NCBI GenBank assembly: GCA_946185485.1
Contig: CAMHJQ010000005.1
Location: 62,001 to 126,000 of the forward strand
Direction: 5' to 3'
Length of the DNA stretch: 64,000 nt
DNA from: an uncultured Prevotellaceae bacterium
GTDB taxonomy: Bacteria > Bacteroidota > Bacteroidia > Bacteroidales > Bacteroidaceae
In this document: positions 28,331 through 37,268 of the stretch, in pieces
Layout: each line of letters opens with the position of its first letter
How positions within the stretch are numbered: position 1 is the stretch's first letter
The notes under the pieces: model-generated
The model's database searches: none
Told to the model about the DNA's origin: nothing
Seen by the model: the letters and a program-made list of their open reading frames with translations, nothing else
Translations under genes and position numbers: made by a program

Positions 28331-31294
28331 CTATTTTGCCTTTGCCGAAGTCGTTGCAGCACGTGGGCCTGACTTCCTCGGCGGGAGGTTGAGAACCTTA
28401 TTCTCTGCCAATACCCTGCGGGCAAAGTCAAGGGTTTTCGCCATACCGCTACGCTGCAGGTCACGCACAAAGGCTTCGATGGCCTGTTGGTGGCTACATT
28501 TCATTTCGCGCTTATACACCTTCAGGGCTTCCTTCTCAGCCTTCTCGGTAGTGTAACTCATATAGCACTCGATAGGCTCTTCGATGCCATAGACATCACT
28601 CACGTCAACACGCTTGATGAAAACCTCCTTGAATGGTGACCTTCCTATCTTGTTATCCAAGCGGTTGATGGTGAAGATTTTCTTGCACTCAATGTCAGTG
28701 AGAGCAAGGGTCTCTCTGATATCGTCGAACTTCTCTTGGAATTTCGACTGGTCGAGAAGCATGAACACGTCGGAGTTGTTGATGATGGCCTCTTTTACAA
28801 TCGGCGAGGAAATGATATCCTGCAGTTCCTGTGTCACCACGCCGACCATTGCCCAGTGCTTACGGGCGGTCTTGTAGAGGTACTTGATATACTCTGCCAT
28901 GACGGGGGTGGCAATGGCTTTCCATGCTTCCTCGATGACAAGGCACTTACGGCCTTTCTTGATACGCATCTTCTGGGTAAACACGTCCATGATGATAAGC
29001 ACGATGATGGGGAACAACACAGGATCATCCTTAACCTTATCAATCTCGAAGACAATAAACTGCTCATCAAACAGTGAGCCGTCCATATCGTTATTAAGCG
29101 TGTACTCCAGTTCACCACCTCTATAGAACGGTGCCAAAATGGCACAATATTCGTCAATGTCGAAATGGATACGTTTCTGGGTGGTAATCTGCGGAATACG
29201 CTGGATAGAGAACTCATAGAAGGAGTTGAAGGATAGTTCCTCCACACGGAGGCTCTTGCGCTGCTGCTCCATTTTCTCTATCTTGCGGTCAATCTTCTGC
29301 ATGAACTTGCCCTCTACGACGGCAGGGGTAATACGCATAAGGATATTCTTGGCAGCCTCCTTCTCACCGTCGGAAGCTGCATCATCAGTGCGAAGGTTCT
29401 CCAGTTTCTCGCTGATTCTCTGGTTACGCTCGAATTTCTCACGGTCTTCATCGGTCACATCAAACTCGCCCTGACCGTTCTTCTCGCGTAGTTCCTCTTC
29501 GAATTTCTCATACTCACCGCTACGCTTGGAGTCAAGGACGAACTGGTCGTGCAGTTCCTGACGCTCGGAATCGGAATAACCCTTGAAGGGGTGGAAATAT
29601 TCCCTGTAGTATTCAACGATGACCTGGTTGATGATGGTATCTTCAATCTTCGAAGGAACATCTGAACCCTTGAAGATAAGGAATATAAGGGATTTCAGGA
29701 AGTTTTTCTTCTCACCGAAATTCTGCGTGTATTCCAGTTCATTGATCTTGAACGGGTTCATAGAAATGGGATGTTCCTTGGTGTAACTGATATACACACC
29801 ATTGAAATACTCGCAGATACCCTCATACGAGTCACCTGTGTCAACAATGACACAATCGGTACACTGCTCGTAATACTGGCGTATCACGCAGTTCATGAAG
29901 AAACTCTTTCCGCTGCCCGAAGGACCCAGCACGAAGAAGTTGGAGTTGTTGGTATGCTTCACCTTTCCCTCCTTACCCGTGATATCCACGGCAAGGGGAA
30001 CACCCTGACGATCGGTGAAATAGCATTTAAGGGGGGTGTCCTCACTCTTCGACTGGCGTTCCTTATACATAAGGCAGAGGGAAGCATCAGACAGGGTAAG
30101 GAATCTGTCATAGTCAGGATTCAGACGATAGCAGTTGCCGGGGAACGAGGCGACGAACAACTCTAACTGGTTATACGCACGTTTTGAGATATGGATGTTC
30201 TGTCTTGAAAAGACATTCTCCAGATGGTTCGTCACCTTCTGCATATCCTTGTCGGCATCCATCGCCACAACGATGTTGTAGTGGGCATAGACAAGTTGCT
30301 TCGAGTCACGGGCAATGACATCCTGCACCTTCTGGATGTCCTCTTGGGCAAGAAGGTTGCTCGGATTGGGGAAACTGGCGTGATGGTTCTTCTTCTTCTC
30401 CAGCATCGCAAGTTCCTTCTTCTGGTTGGGAAGGAAAAGTATCTGGTTGTAGATGACTGTATCGACATCGGGGATGCGGTCAAGTTCGCCAACGAGGTCA
30501 ACGGGCATGACGCTGTTGTTGACGTTCATGTCAACGTAGGGTTTCAGCATACCTGGCAAACCAACGCTGTCAACGTCAAGAAGCGAATATATCTTCGCCT
30601 GACGCTTGCCTAAGTGGATTTCCTCGCTGTCAACCTTGAAACTGGTCATCGACACCTTATCGTCGCGGAAGTTAAGGGCAAAGAAGCGGTCGGCATACGC
30701 CCGTGTCTCTTCCACACCAAGGAACTCCAAGCCGCCGATGCCGCCGTCTTTGAGTTGGTCGTACACCTTGCGGATCTTGACCTTGAAGTCGTTCCACTTG
30801 CCGTTGTCATAGGACAGAAGGGAACTCTTCTTGTTCTCCTGTGTGATGACAATATAGGTAGAGGTATCGGTGTACTCCCTGCCGTTGAAGAAACGGAAAT
30901 AACTGTCCGAGAGGTACAGACGGCTCTTGTCGGCATTGGGGTCGCGCTTCGCGGCGACCTTGTTCATGTCAAAACGCTTACGAACGAAGATGTCCTGCTT
31001 GTGGAGGGCATAGCCCTCTCCAAGCGTCTGGAGTACGCTGGTCATGAGCGTTGTGAAGTCGTAATAACTCCTCACATCGGCACTGTATTTCTGTACAGGG
31101 TTCTCCAGGCGCATGACGGCACTGAACTCTCCGAGTTTGGTATAGACAACACCGATGCCGTCAACATCCTCGATGCTGAAGTAGATGTCCTTGAATATGT
31201 TCGCCCGCTTGCCGCCCGTGCCAAAGGCATAGACGGAGATACACATCCCTATGAGGATGGAGACGAACGCGATGATGACGAAGACTGTTACCAT
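28331..31294 (-). CDS. traG: Conjugation ATPase TraG (VirB4-like)
   Basis: 987 residues. Two N-terminal hydrophobic stretches are followed by the VirB4 ATPase: Walker A LGPSGSGKSFFMN near residue 455 and Walker B KCLVIEEAWKA near 785, with the VirB4-typical WAMVGVVTQELQDI following. It powers pilus assembly and transfer at the inner membrane. In Bacteroides naming TraG is the VirB4 homologue, not the coupling protein. The traF stop is 2 bases upstream. Confidence 0.93.
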   Translation of the reverse strand: MVTVFVIIAFVSILIGMCISVYAFGTGGKRANIFKDIYFSIEDVDGIGVVYTKLGEFSAVMRLENPVQKYSADVRSYYDFTTLMTSVLQTLGEGYALHKQDIFVRKRFDMNKVAAKRDPNADKSRLYLSDSYFRFFNGREYTDTSTYIVITQENKKSSLLSYDNGKWNDFKVKIRKVYDQLKDGGIGGLEFLGVEETRAYADRFFALNFRDDKVSMTSFKVDSEEIHLGKRQAKIYSLLDVDSVGLPGMLKPYVDMNVNNSVMPVDLVGELDRIPDVDTVIYNQILFLPNQKKELAMLEKKKNHHASFPNPSNLLAQEDIQKVQDVIARDSKQLVYAHYNIVVAMDADKDMQKVTNHLENVFSRQNIHISKRAYNQLELFVASFPGNCYRLNPDYDRFLTLSDASLCLMYKERQSKSEDTPLKCYFTDRQGVPLAVDITGKEGKVKHTNNSNFFVLGPSGSGKSFFMNCVIRQYYEQCTDCVIVDTGDSYEGICEYFNGVYISYTKEHPISMNPFKINELEYTQNFGEKKNFLKSLIFLIFKGSDVPSKIEDTIINQVIVEYYREYFHPFKGYSDSERQELHDQFVLDSKRSGEYEKFEEELREKNGQGEFDVTDEDREKFERNQRISEKLENLRTDDAASDGEKEAAKNILMRITPAVVEGKFMQKIDRKIEKMEQQRKSLRVEELSFNSFYEFSIQRIPQITTQKRIHFDIDEYCAILAPFYRGGELEYTLNNDMDGSLFDEQFIVFEIDKVKDDPVLFPIIVLIIMDVFTQKMRIKKGRKCLVIEEAWKAIATPVMAEYIKYLYKTARKHWAMVGVVTQELQDIISSPIVKEAIINNSDVFMLLDQSKFQEKFDDIRETLALTDIECKKIFTINRLDNKIGRSPFKEVFIKRVDVSDVYGIEEPIECYMSYTTEKAEKEALKVYKREMKCSHQQAIEAFVRDLQRSGMAKTLDFARRVLAENKVLNLPPRKSGPRAATTSAKAK

Positions 31295-31296
31295 AT

Positions 31297-31596
31297 TTAT
31301 AATATATTACGGGAGCGTGCAAACACGAATACTCCCTTGTCGGTGGCTTTGGAATGCAGACCTTTGCGTTGCTTCAGGAAGATAAGCAGGCCACCGGCAC
31401 CGATGATTACGGTGGCAAGGGCAAGGCCGAGAAAGAATCCGAAGGTGAAGTAACCGGCCATAAACCCGGCTACCGCACCTCCGGCAGTACCTGCGGCCCA
31501 GTAGATATAACGGCCTTGAAGACCCATGAACTCGAAGGGCCTCTGCAGTCCCTTGAAAACAGGGTACTCCAAAGAAGAGATATCCGTCTGTGCCAT
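31297..31596 (-). CDS. traF: Conjugative transfer protein TraF (VirB3-like)
   Basis: 99 residues with two adjacent membrane segments (IYWAAGTAGGAVAGFMAGY and FGFFLGLALATVIIGAGGLL). The N-terminal YPVFKGLQRPFEFMGLQGRY is typical of DUF4133/TraF. It sits between the pilin-like genes and traG. VirB3-type proteins work with VirB4 in pilus assembly. Confidence 0.9.
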   Translation of the reverse strand: MAQTDISSLEYPVFKGLQRPFEFMGLQGRYIYWAAGTAGGAVAGFMAGYFTFGFFLGLALATVIIGAGGLLIFLKQRKGLHSKATDKGVFVFARSRNIL

Positions 31597-31614
31597 AACG
31601 AGAGAGATTTCGGA

Positions 31615-32028
31615 TTACTCCACGCCGAAGAACAGAGGAAGGGCCTGGGCAGCGGCAATCAGGAAGATACAGGAGCCGACGAGAAGCATAACCTTCTTCT
31701 TGACATCCTGCTCGCCGTTCTGCATGTCATGATAGACGGAGAGACCACCGACAACGACGGTCACAGCAGCGATGACATAGCAGAGTTTCACCACGACAGG
31801 GACGTACTTCTTGATCTCAGTGGTAACCGTGCCAAGGGCAGTAGTACCAGCCGAGTAGTCGCCAGCGGCATTCTGGGCCATGACGATACCGGTGCACAGA
31901 AGGAGCATGACCACCATCCCGAAGCGGGGTGAACGGACGGCCTTCTCACACAGATCGAGTGCTCCACAAAGGAACTTTGCAGAAGCCGACAGGGCGGCTT
32001 GTGCGTAAACGCTTAACATCTTGTTCAT
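31615..32028 (-). CDS. traE: Pilin-like TraE (DUF4134, VirB2-like)
   Basis: 137 residues. An N-terminal signal-like segment (FGMVVMLLLCTGIVMAQ) is followed by two membrane helices with the DUF4134 pattern (VVVGGLSVYHDMQNGEQDVKK, then LVGSCIFLIAAAQALPLFFG). Probable pilin or channel subunit. A second DUF4134 gene lies immediately upstream. Confidence 0.88.
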   Translation of the reverse strand: MNKMLSVYAQAALSASAKFLCGALDLCEKAVRSPRFGMVVMLLLCTGIVMAQNAAGDYSAGTTALGTVTTEIKKYVPVVVKLCYVIAAVTVVVGGLSVYHDMQNGEQDVKKKVMLLVGSCIFLIAAAQALPLFFGVE

Positions 32029-32096
32029 TTTGAAAACCTTTTAAAGAATTAATAAATTAAAATTTTACACCATATATTTGTTTTGAGAAATTGAAA

Positions 32097-32450
32097 TCAT
32101 CGCCAGTTGATGCCGAAGAAGGCGGGCATGACGATGGTAGCACCGATGAGGAACATGATACTGCCAACCAGCATCATGATATTCTTCGTAATGCCCTGTT
32201 CGCCATTGTGTATCTTGATGGTGATGGACGTTGCACTATACAGGCTCACGAGGGAGCCGATGGCATACAGAAGACCAATCACATACTCCATCATGACAAG
32301 GATGAACACTTGCATCTCATGGAGTGCGTCGGTGCCCCATGTATAGTTCACCGAACCGCACGTGGCATGAGCCGCCGACGTGAACACGCTAAGTCCTACG
32401 AGAAGCAACGCTCTTCGTAGGCACGCAATGAAGTATGTGTTTTTAATCAT
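32097..32450 (-). CDS. Second TraE-like pilin (DUF4134)
   Basis: 117 residues from the ATG at 32450; an ATG at 32465 inside the previous gene is an alternative. A signal peptide (ending about SAAHA) and two helices follow, with IHNGEQGITKNIMMLVGSIM echoing traE (MQNGEQDVKKKVMLLVGSCI). A tandem paralogue of traE, so the pilus or channel may have major and minor subunits. Confidence 0.8.
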   Translation of the reverse strand: MIKNTYFIACLRRALLLVGLSVFTSAAHATCGSVNYTWGTDALHEMQVFILVMMEYVIGLLYAIGSLVSLYSATSITIKIHNGEQGITKNIMMLVGSIMFLIGATIVMPAFFGINWR

Positions 32451-32454
32451 ATTA

Positions 32455-32916
32455 CTACTGATCAATTATCTGTCGAATCATCTTAGTCTGCTTGTTCATC
32501 GGCTGGTTCATGGCAACCATGAACTCCAGCGAGTCAAGTTCCTCCTGGTACTTGGGTATCACAGGGGAACAGGCGGCCTCGGCCTGCTTTTTCAAATTAT
32601 TATAGAGGGTGTTTTCCTGCTGCTCGCGAAGTTCCTCTTCTGTCGGCTCCACGGCTGCAGCGCCACCGGCGGCTCCCTCATGGTCGCCGCTTTCAAATTC
32701 TTCGGGCTGTTGTTCCTCATCATCATACGCATCAGGGTCATCAACGATGACCGAATCGTTCTCTTCCTCATCATCAACTTCATCCGCAGCATGGAACTCT
32801 TCAGAGGTTTCTTCCTTTTTGCCATTGCTGGAATTGAGGTCAAGCACGATGATGATGGCGTAGTAGATGACATAAGCCACTGTCAGCCCGATCCAATAAT
32901 ACATGAATATCTTCAT
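32455..32916 (-). CDS. Acidic single-pass membrane protein, first gene of the tra operon
   Basis: 153 residues. One N-terminal membrane helix (IGLTVAYVIYYAIIIVLDL) precedes a very acidic region (about 38-110, rich in E and D) and a helical tail. It is in the traD position of Bacteroidetes loci, but I do not recognise the sequence. Its ATG is the first in the operon, about 24 bases downstream of the -7 box at 32940. Confidence 0.65.
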   Translation of the reverse strand: MKIFMYYWIGLTVAYVIYYAIIIVLDLNSSNGKKEETSEEFHAADEVDDEEENDSVIVDDPDAYDDEEQQPEEFESGDHEGAAGGAAAVEPTEEELREQQENTLYNNLKKQAEAACSPVIPKYQEELDSLEFMVAMNQPMNKQTKMIRQIIDQ

Positions 32917-32939
32917 AACAAATCTCTGAAATTTTCCTG

Positions 32940-32970
32940 CAAAGAAAAAAAGAATTGGTCAGCAGGCAAA
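32940..32970 (-). promoter_or_regulatory. Promoter of the tra operon
   Basis: On the minus strand TTTG (32967-32970), a 19-base spacer, then TTTCTTTG (32940-32947), close to the Bacteroidetes TTTG-N19-TAnnTTTG promoter. The start site would fall about 15-20 bases before the first ATG at 32916. The 53-bp dyad lies 18 bases further upstream, a fitting place for a regulator. Confidence 0.6.
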
Positions 32971-32987
32971 AATCAGAAATAACAATC

Positions 32988-33040
32988 TCTTGATTTAACA
33001 CATTGATGACTTACAAAGTCTTAAATCGCTTTAATCAAGA
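32988..33040. promoter_or_regulatory. 53-bp dyad operator-like element, copy 2
   Basis: Same arms and length as 10468-10520 (TCTTGATT/AATCAAGA outside, GACTT/AAGTC inside). It lies directly upstream of the tra promoter. Conservation of arms with some change between them supports a protein-binding site. Confidence 0.6.
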
Positions 33041-33127
33041 CTAAAAGGCGATTTTTTAATCGAAATTACATACTCTCTCGCCTTGTGCTTTTCTGTTATG
33101 AAAAATGAATATTATCGCTCACGCTAA

Positions 33128-33553
33128 TAATTCCCTTACCGGCTCTTTTGTTCCCATGTTCCCATGCCCCTTTCCTTGGATGTCACCTATGCCACAAGCG
33201 AGGTGTTCCACTGTTATTCCTACCTTTTTACCTTGCAAAGGTATGGAGGGCAGGGATATGCCAAGAACCATTCATAACACTATTCCTTCATAAATTGTTA
33301 TAGAACCCTTCCTGATTTTCTTCTTTACGCCTCTCAAAAAGAGCCTAAAGAAAATAAGGCTTTCCATAAAATTTAATCGGAATTTCTTGGGCGTTTATCC
33401 CTTTGATCCCTCTCATTAGAACCTGCAAGTAAAAAGGCAAACAGTGAAACATCGTACCGATGACATAAATAAAAAAAAGGGCATAGTGAACAACAAAAGA
33501 GATAAAATAAGTAAAGGCTCCAGCTCACATAACCCGATAACTTCACAAACAAA
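33128..33553 (+). repeat. ~430-bp leader repeat, copy 2
   Basis: Nearly identical to copies 1 and 3 from the GGCTCTTTTG segment to the AACTTCACAAACAAAC end. The first few dozen bases before that differ. It precedes the operon that starts at 33591 (small gene, then dnaN). Together with copy 1 it brackets the whole tra operon as direct repeats 22.5 kb apart. Confidence 0.8.
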
Positions 33554-33590
33554 CCCCGAAGCCGACGGAATAAAAACAGGCAGAAAAATT

Positions 33591-33827
33591 ATGATGGCAG
33601 AACAAACAAAATCATTCACTTGGAAAGATACCGTAGCGTATGGTATTCATGCTTTCTCCTTTCTGATATTGGGCAAGGAAATGGATGGCAAGGAGTTCGT
33701 TGAAGAGATTAAGAAACACTATGACGCGACCAACCCACGCAACAAACAGGTTATCTCTACTCTGGAGAACCATCTGGAACATATCTCTGTAAGACGTGAC
33801 GGACATACGGAATACTCATGCAAATAG
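33591..33827 (+). CDS. Small hypothetical protein upstream of dnaN
   Basis: 78 residues from the ATG at 33591 (or 33594). The frame stays open back to 33444 inside the leader repeat, but those codons are frame-disrupted in the other copies, so the internal start is preferred. A soluble helical protein, not recognised. First gene of the operon with dnaN. Confidence 0.6.
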   Translation: MMAEQTKSFTWKDTVAYGIHAFSFLILGKEMDGKEFVEEIKKHYDATNPRNKQVISTLENHLEHISVRRDGHTEYSCK

Positions 33828-33895
33828 AACTTTATTAATAACTTATATTTTCATTTTAAAGCGCAGGCGACGCGATACAAACAGCCGAAAAAATT

Positions 33896-35032
33896 ATGAT
33901 AATCACAGTATCAAGCAAGCAACTCAGTGAGACGTTGAACATTCTGGCTAAGAACGTAGAGTCAAAGAACACGCTCCCCATCCTCGGTAACTTCATCTTT
34001 ATCGTCAAGGAGGATGTGCTTTCCATCAAGGCTGGAAACGTAGATACCATCATGACTGGCAAGGTCACTATGGATAGTGTAGAGGGTGAGGGTACGTTTG
34101 CCGTATCTGTCAAGGACTTACTGGATGCAGTGAAGAACATCCCGGAGCAGCCCATGACTATCGAGACGGACGACGCTAACAACCTCATGAAAGTCAAGCA
34201 TCAGAGTGGCTTCTTCTCTCTTCCAACCGCATCGGCAGACGAGTTTCCTGTTATGGTGGCAGTCAGCGAAACCAGTTGCACCACTATCACCATCCAAGAG
34301 GGCCTGTTGCAGGAGAATATCGCCCGCACGGTATTCGCAACGGCACAGGATGAACTTCGACCTGTTATGAATGGTGTGTACTTCGACCTCACCAAGGATC
34401 ATCTGGCTATCGTGGCATCTGACGGACATCAGCTTGTGCGCAACTGCCTGACAACCATCAAGGCAGAAGAGGGTAAGGAGGCATCCTTAATCTTGCCTAA
34501 GAAAGTCTCTTTCCTGCTGAAGAACTTCCTCCGTGGCACTCTGGAGAGCGACGTGACGCTGACATTCGACGAGCGCAGGGTGAATATCACCACCGACAAC
34601 TTCACCATCGAGAGCCGTCTGATTGAGGGTCGTTATCCCAACTATAACTCTGTGATTCCACAGAACAACCCCAACATCGTTGCGGTGGATAGAGCCTCTT
34701 TCGTGGCAGCACTCAAACGTGTGGCTCCATTCTCCAACGAGTCAAGCAACCTCGCACGGCTTCATGTTGAACAGAACCTCCTGCAGGTTGACACTGAGGA
34801 TTTCGACTTCTCGAAGACCGCATCTGAGCGTCTGGCCGCAGACTATAGCGGTACTCCAATGAATATCGGCTTTAACTGCGTGAGACTGACAGAGGTACTG
34901 GCCAATATCAAGGCACAGGAGATTAGCATCCATCTGGCTGACCCAAGCCGCGCCGCTCTGGTGAAGCCAACCGAGCAGCCCGACGGACAGGAGATAACAA
35001 TGCTTATCATGCCGATGCTCATTAACGATTAG
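33896..35032 (+). CDS. dnaN: DNA polymerase III beta subunit (sliding clamp)
   Basis: 378 residues, the normal length for a bacterial beta clamp with three similar domains. Family signatures include NTLPILGNFIF, VASDGHQLVR (domain 2) and IEGRYPNYNSVIP. The clamp tethers DNA polymerase to the template. An element-borne copy suggests autonomous or transfer-linked replication, or capture of host polymerases. The final residues (MLIMPMLIND) resemble the usual VIMPMR end. Confidence 0.95.
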   Translation: MIITVSSKQLSETLNILAKNVESKNTLPILGNFIFIVKEDVLSIKAGNVDTIMTGKVTMDSVEGEGTFAVSVKDLLDAVKNIPEQPMTIETDDANNLMKVKHQSGFFSLPTASADEFPVMVAVSETSCTTITIQEGLLQENIARTVFATAQDELRPVMNGVYFDLTKDHLAIVASDGHQLVRNCLTTIKAEEGKEASLILPKKVSFLLKNFLRGTLESDVTLTFDERRVNITTDNFTIESRLIEGRYPNYNSVIPQNNPNIVAVDRASFVAALKRVAPFSNESSNLARLHVEQNLLQVDTEDFDFSKTASERLAADYSGTPMNIGFNCVRLTEVLANIKAQEISIHLADPSRAALVKPTEQPDGQEITMLIMPMLIND

Positions 35033-35044
35033 TTTGTCTATTCA

Positions 35045-35079
35045 GGTGGAAGCCTTGCACCACAGGGCTTTCACCTTAT
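35045..35079 (+). other. Hairpin after dnaN
   Basis: Arms AGGTGGAAGCC and GGGCTTTCACCT form a stem with a ~10-base loop between dnaN and the next gene. No U tract follows, so partial termination or mRNA stabilisation is more likely than full termination. Confidence 0.45.
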
Positions 35080-35102
35080 ATCATCTTTAAACATCAAGCA
35101 GT

Positions 35103-35687
35103 ATGAGAACAATCCGAGTTAAGAACCGCCAAGAACTTCTCAAAAAGTACGACGGTAAGATTTATGCCATCATGGATGTTGACGGAAACCACCTCTTTGA
35201 CGTGATGGAGGAAGAGTACATCGAAATGTGCGACTATTCACTCATAGACCCAGACACCAACCACATGAAGATGCGCCAGGGTGAGGACTCTTTGAAACGG
35301 CACAGGCAGAAGTATGCAGCCGAGATTTTCATCGCTGATGAAATAAGCCTCGCTGACATGGTGAAGAAAGCCGCCATTGCTTTCTTCAAGGACTTCTGCT
35401 ATAAGACCGGGGAGATAGAAGATAACAATGATGATATCTGCCTCCATCGGTGCAAGCCGAAGAATGCTTGCAACACCGTCTGGATAACAACCGACCACAA
35501 GGAAATGGCGGTAGTTGGGTGGGTAGGTTATGACCGTAACGCTGAATATCGGCAGTACAGCGGTGTGATGGTGTCCTGTAAACTCTTCGACCTCGATCGG
35601 ATGAAAGACAGGGATTTCATCTTTATTGCCGAGGATGAAGCACTCACAGCAGAAGTCTGGCAACAGATAACGGCCATGTTCCTATAA
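35103..35687 (+). CDS. Hypothetical protein downstream of dnaN
   Basis: 194 residues; not recognised. A soluble alpha/beta protein with charged helices. Separated from dnaN by 70 bases holding a hairpin, so probably in the same operon. The following 755 bases have no convincing gene. Confidence 0.65.
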   Translation: MRTIRVKNRQELLKKYDGKIYAIMDVDGNHLFDVMEEEYIEMCDYSLIDPDTNHMKMRQGEDSLKRHRQKYAAEIFIADEISLADMVKKAAIAFFKDFCYKTGEIEDNNDDICLHRCKPKNACNTVWITTDHKEMAVVGWVGYDRNAEYRQYSGVMVSCKLFDLDRMKDRDFIFIAEDEALTAEVWQQITAMFL

Positions 35688-35717
35688 AAGGAGCATGGTT
35701 TTTTTCTGTCATCCAGC

Positions 35718-35735
35718 CAGCCCCACGCGGGGCTG
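35718..35735. other. GC-rich hairpin CAGCCCC/GGGGCTG
   Basis: A perfect 7-bp stem with a 4-base loop, 30 bases after the stop of the preceding gene. No T run follows. Possibly a terminator of a non-canonical kind. Confidence 0.35.
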
Positions 35736-35825
35736 CTCCCCCTATAGCTCGCAGCCCACACCAAGCGCAAACCGCATTTCAAACGAATAATCACACATAA
35801 AAATTGCTTTTGCGCTACTCTTTAC

Positions 35826-35846
35826 CCCAAATAATAATTATTTGGG
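35826..35846. repeat. AT-rich palindrome, copy 1
   Basis: A perfect palindrome with arms CCCAAATAAT/ATTATTTGGG. A near-identical palindrome lies at 35929-35952, 103 bases away. In a gene-free AT-rich stretch beside dnaN, radC and ssb. Confidence 0.6.
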
Positions 35847-35922
35847 TGTTTTAGATAAGTTTGATATTATAATTCATCACCAAATCACCAAAACATACAC
35901 CTTTTGAGCAAAGAACAAACTC

Positions 35923-35956
35923 AAACCACCCAAATAATAACTATTTAGGTGGTTTT
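35923..35956. terminator. Second AT-rich palindrome / terminator-like hairpin
   Basis: Arms AAACCACC and GGTGGTTT plus inner AAATA/TATTT form a long stem followed by TTTT on the plus strand and preceded by A residues. It can act as a bidirectional terminator. It shares the CCCAAATAATAA core with 35826, so an origin or binding-site role is an alternative. Confidence 0.5.
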
Positions 35957-36442
35957 CGCTTATTCACATCGCCACTCAATATCTTTCCTGACCCAACATC
36001 ATGCCTACAGATTGTCGCCTCACTGCCGCGACAATTCAAATCGACCAGGAGTATTGCAAAAAGGCAACAGCACCAGTCGCTCTTTTTTCTTCCGTCATGC
36101 TCTCTTCTTACGCCTGCAGCCTTTCTACGACCTGTCTTTGACACGTCTTTCTTCTTTTGGGTCTTGCTCTCATCTGACACAGGGTATTCACGGCTCGTTT
36201 TCTTAATCGAAGCAAAACCTAGATTTCCTGTGCGAAGGTAGCAGAAGGCGTTCACGGCAAGGGTCGCTGACTCACGTCACCTTGGCCATGCAAAACTTAA
36301 CAGAGAATTTCGGGTGCAGCGGCTCCTTGGTCGAAATTCACAGTAACTTTTGCGGCCATCCCTTGACCTTTAGGAACTTCCTTCTTAAGGCTGATGAATG
36401 CACAGAAATTCAAAGTTTAACTTCTAAAAACTCGTAATTGAT
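35957..36442 (+). promoter_or_regulatory. Long leader of radC, no gene seen
   Basis: About 490 bases with no credible ORF; a 104-codon minus frame here has no family features. The last 100 bases share short blocks with the ssb leader (CCTTGACCT, then AGTTTAACTTCTAAAAA just before the ATG versus AGTTTAACATCTAAAAA), so radC and ssb probably have related leaders. I see no clear -7/-33 pair. Confidence 0.4.
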
Positions 36443-37138
36443 ATGAATACTTCATCAGTGTCAAACCTCACAATCAAGAACTGGGCAAAAGAAGATCAGC
36501 CCATTCAGAGAATCCAGTCTTTAGGTGCTTGCGCCCTGACAGATGCTGAGTTGCTTGCAGCAATCATCGGCAGCGGTACCAAGAACCGCTCGGCGGTAGA
36601 GGTCGCTCAAACGCTTCTCGCTGCCTTTGGTAATAGCCTCAGTGCCATCGGCAAGGCGCGGCTCGATGAGATAACAGCAATTGAAGGCATCGGCCTGACA
36701 ACGGCATGTAAAATCTCTGCTGCCATCGAGATAGGCAAACGCAGGGAAAAGACCGTTGAGACTCCAGACCTCTGCACGGCTGTTAGACTCTACAACTACA
36801 TGCTGCCAGTCATGAAGGACCTTCAGCATGAAGAATCCTACATCATTCTGCTGAATCAGAACTTCCACCTCATTAAGCGGGTTCTAATTGGACGCGGAGG
36901 TATCACAGAAACCTCCGTCGATATCCGCATTGCCATGAAGGAGGCTGTTCTGGCTAACGCAACAGTAATGGCTTTCTGTCACAACCATCCAAGCGGCTCC
37001 CTCAAGCCAAGTTCTAATGATGATTACCTCACCAAAGCCCTTATCAAGGCTTGTGAGACCATGCGTATTCACTTCATGGATCACGTCATCGTGACCGATG
37101 GCCATTACTACTCCTACCGTGAGAACGGCAAGTGCTAA
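36443..37138 (+). CDS. radC: RadC family protein (JAB/MPN domain)
   Basis: 231 residues. A helix-hairpin-helix-like N-terminal part (AIEGIGLTTACKISAAIEIG) is followed by the JAMM metal site HNHPSGSLKPSSNDD near residues 180-194. The family is common on mobile elements; its biochemical role is not settled. Single gene between the long leader and a strong terminator. Confidence 0.93.
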   Translation: MNTSSVSNLTIKNWAKEDQPIQRIQSLGACALTDAELLAAIIGSGTKNRSAVEVAQTLLAAFGNSLSAIGKARLDEITAIEGIGLTTACKISAAIEIGKRREKTVETPDLCTAVRLYNYMLPVMKDLQHEESYIILLNQNFHLIKRVLIGRGGITETSVDIRIAMKEAVLANATVMAFCHNHPSGSLKPSSNDDYLTKALIKACETMRIHFMDHVIVTDGHYYSYRENGKC

Positions 37139-37165
37139 AAACACTTGCCATACAAAGCAATCTCA

Positions 37166-37201
37166 CAAAATCCAACTAATAACCTTAGTTGGATTTTTAT
37201 T
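37166..37201 (+). terminator. Rho-independent terminator after radC
   Basis: AAATCCAACTA and TAGTTGGATTT arms with a short loop, followed by T-rich sequence, about 30 bases after the radC stop. Confidence 0.8.
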
Positions 37202-37234
37202 TTGAACGACAATAAAAGTTAAATCTAACACGCT

Positions 37235-37268
37235 TTCTTGTCTATACAACAAAAAATGAGTACCTTTG
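37235..37268 (+). promoter_or_regulatory. Promoter of ssb
   Basis: A TTG at -33, then about 20 bases, then TACCTTTG at 37261-37268, a consensus Bacteroidetes -7 box. Transcription from here would give a 5' leader of about 690 bases before ssb. Confidence 0.6.

Noticed and set aside
30614..31453. 279-codon plus frame
   Set aside because: Antisense to traG, which has clear VirB4 motifs in its own frame.
33444..33590. N-terminal extension of the 78-residue protein into the leader repeat
   Set aside because: The other two leader copies do not keep this frame in line with a downstream gene, so the internal ATG is a better start.
35941..36255. 104-codon minus frame upstream of radC
   Set aside because: No family pattern, begins inside a terminator-like palindrome and lies within the radC leader.
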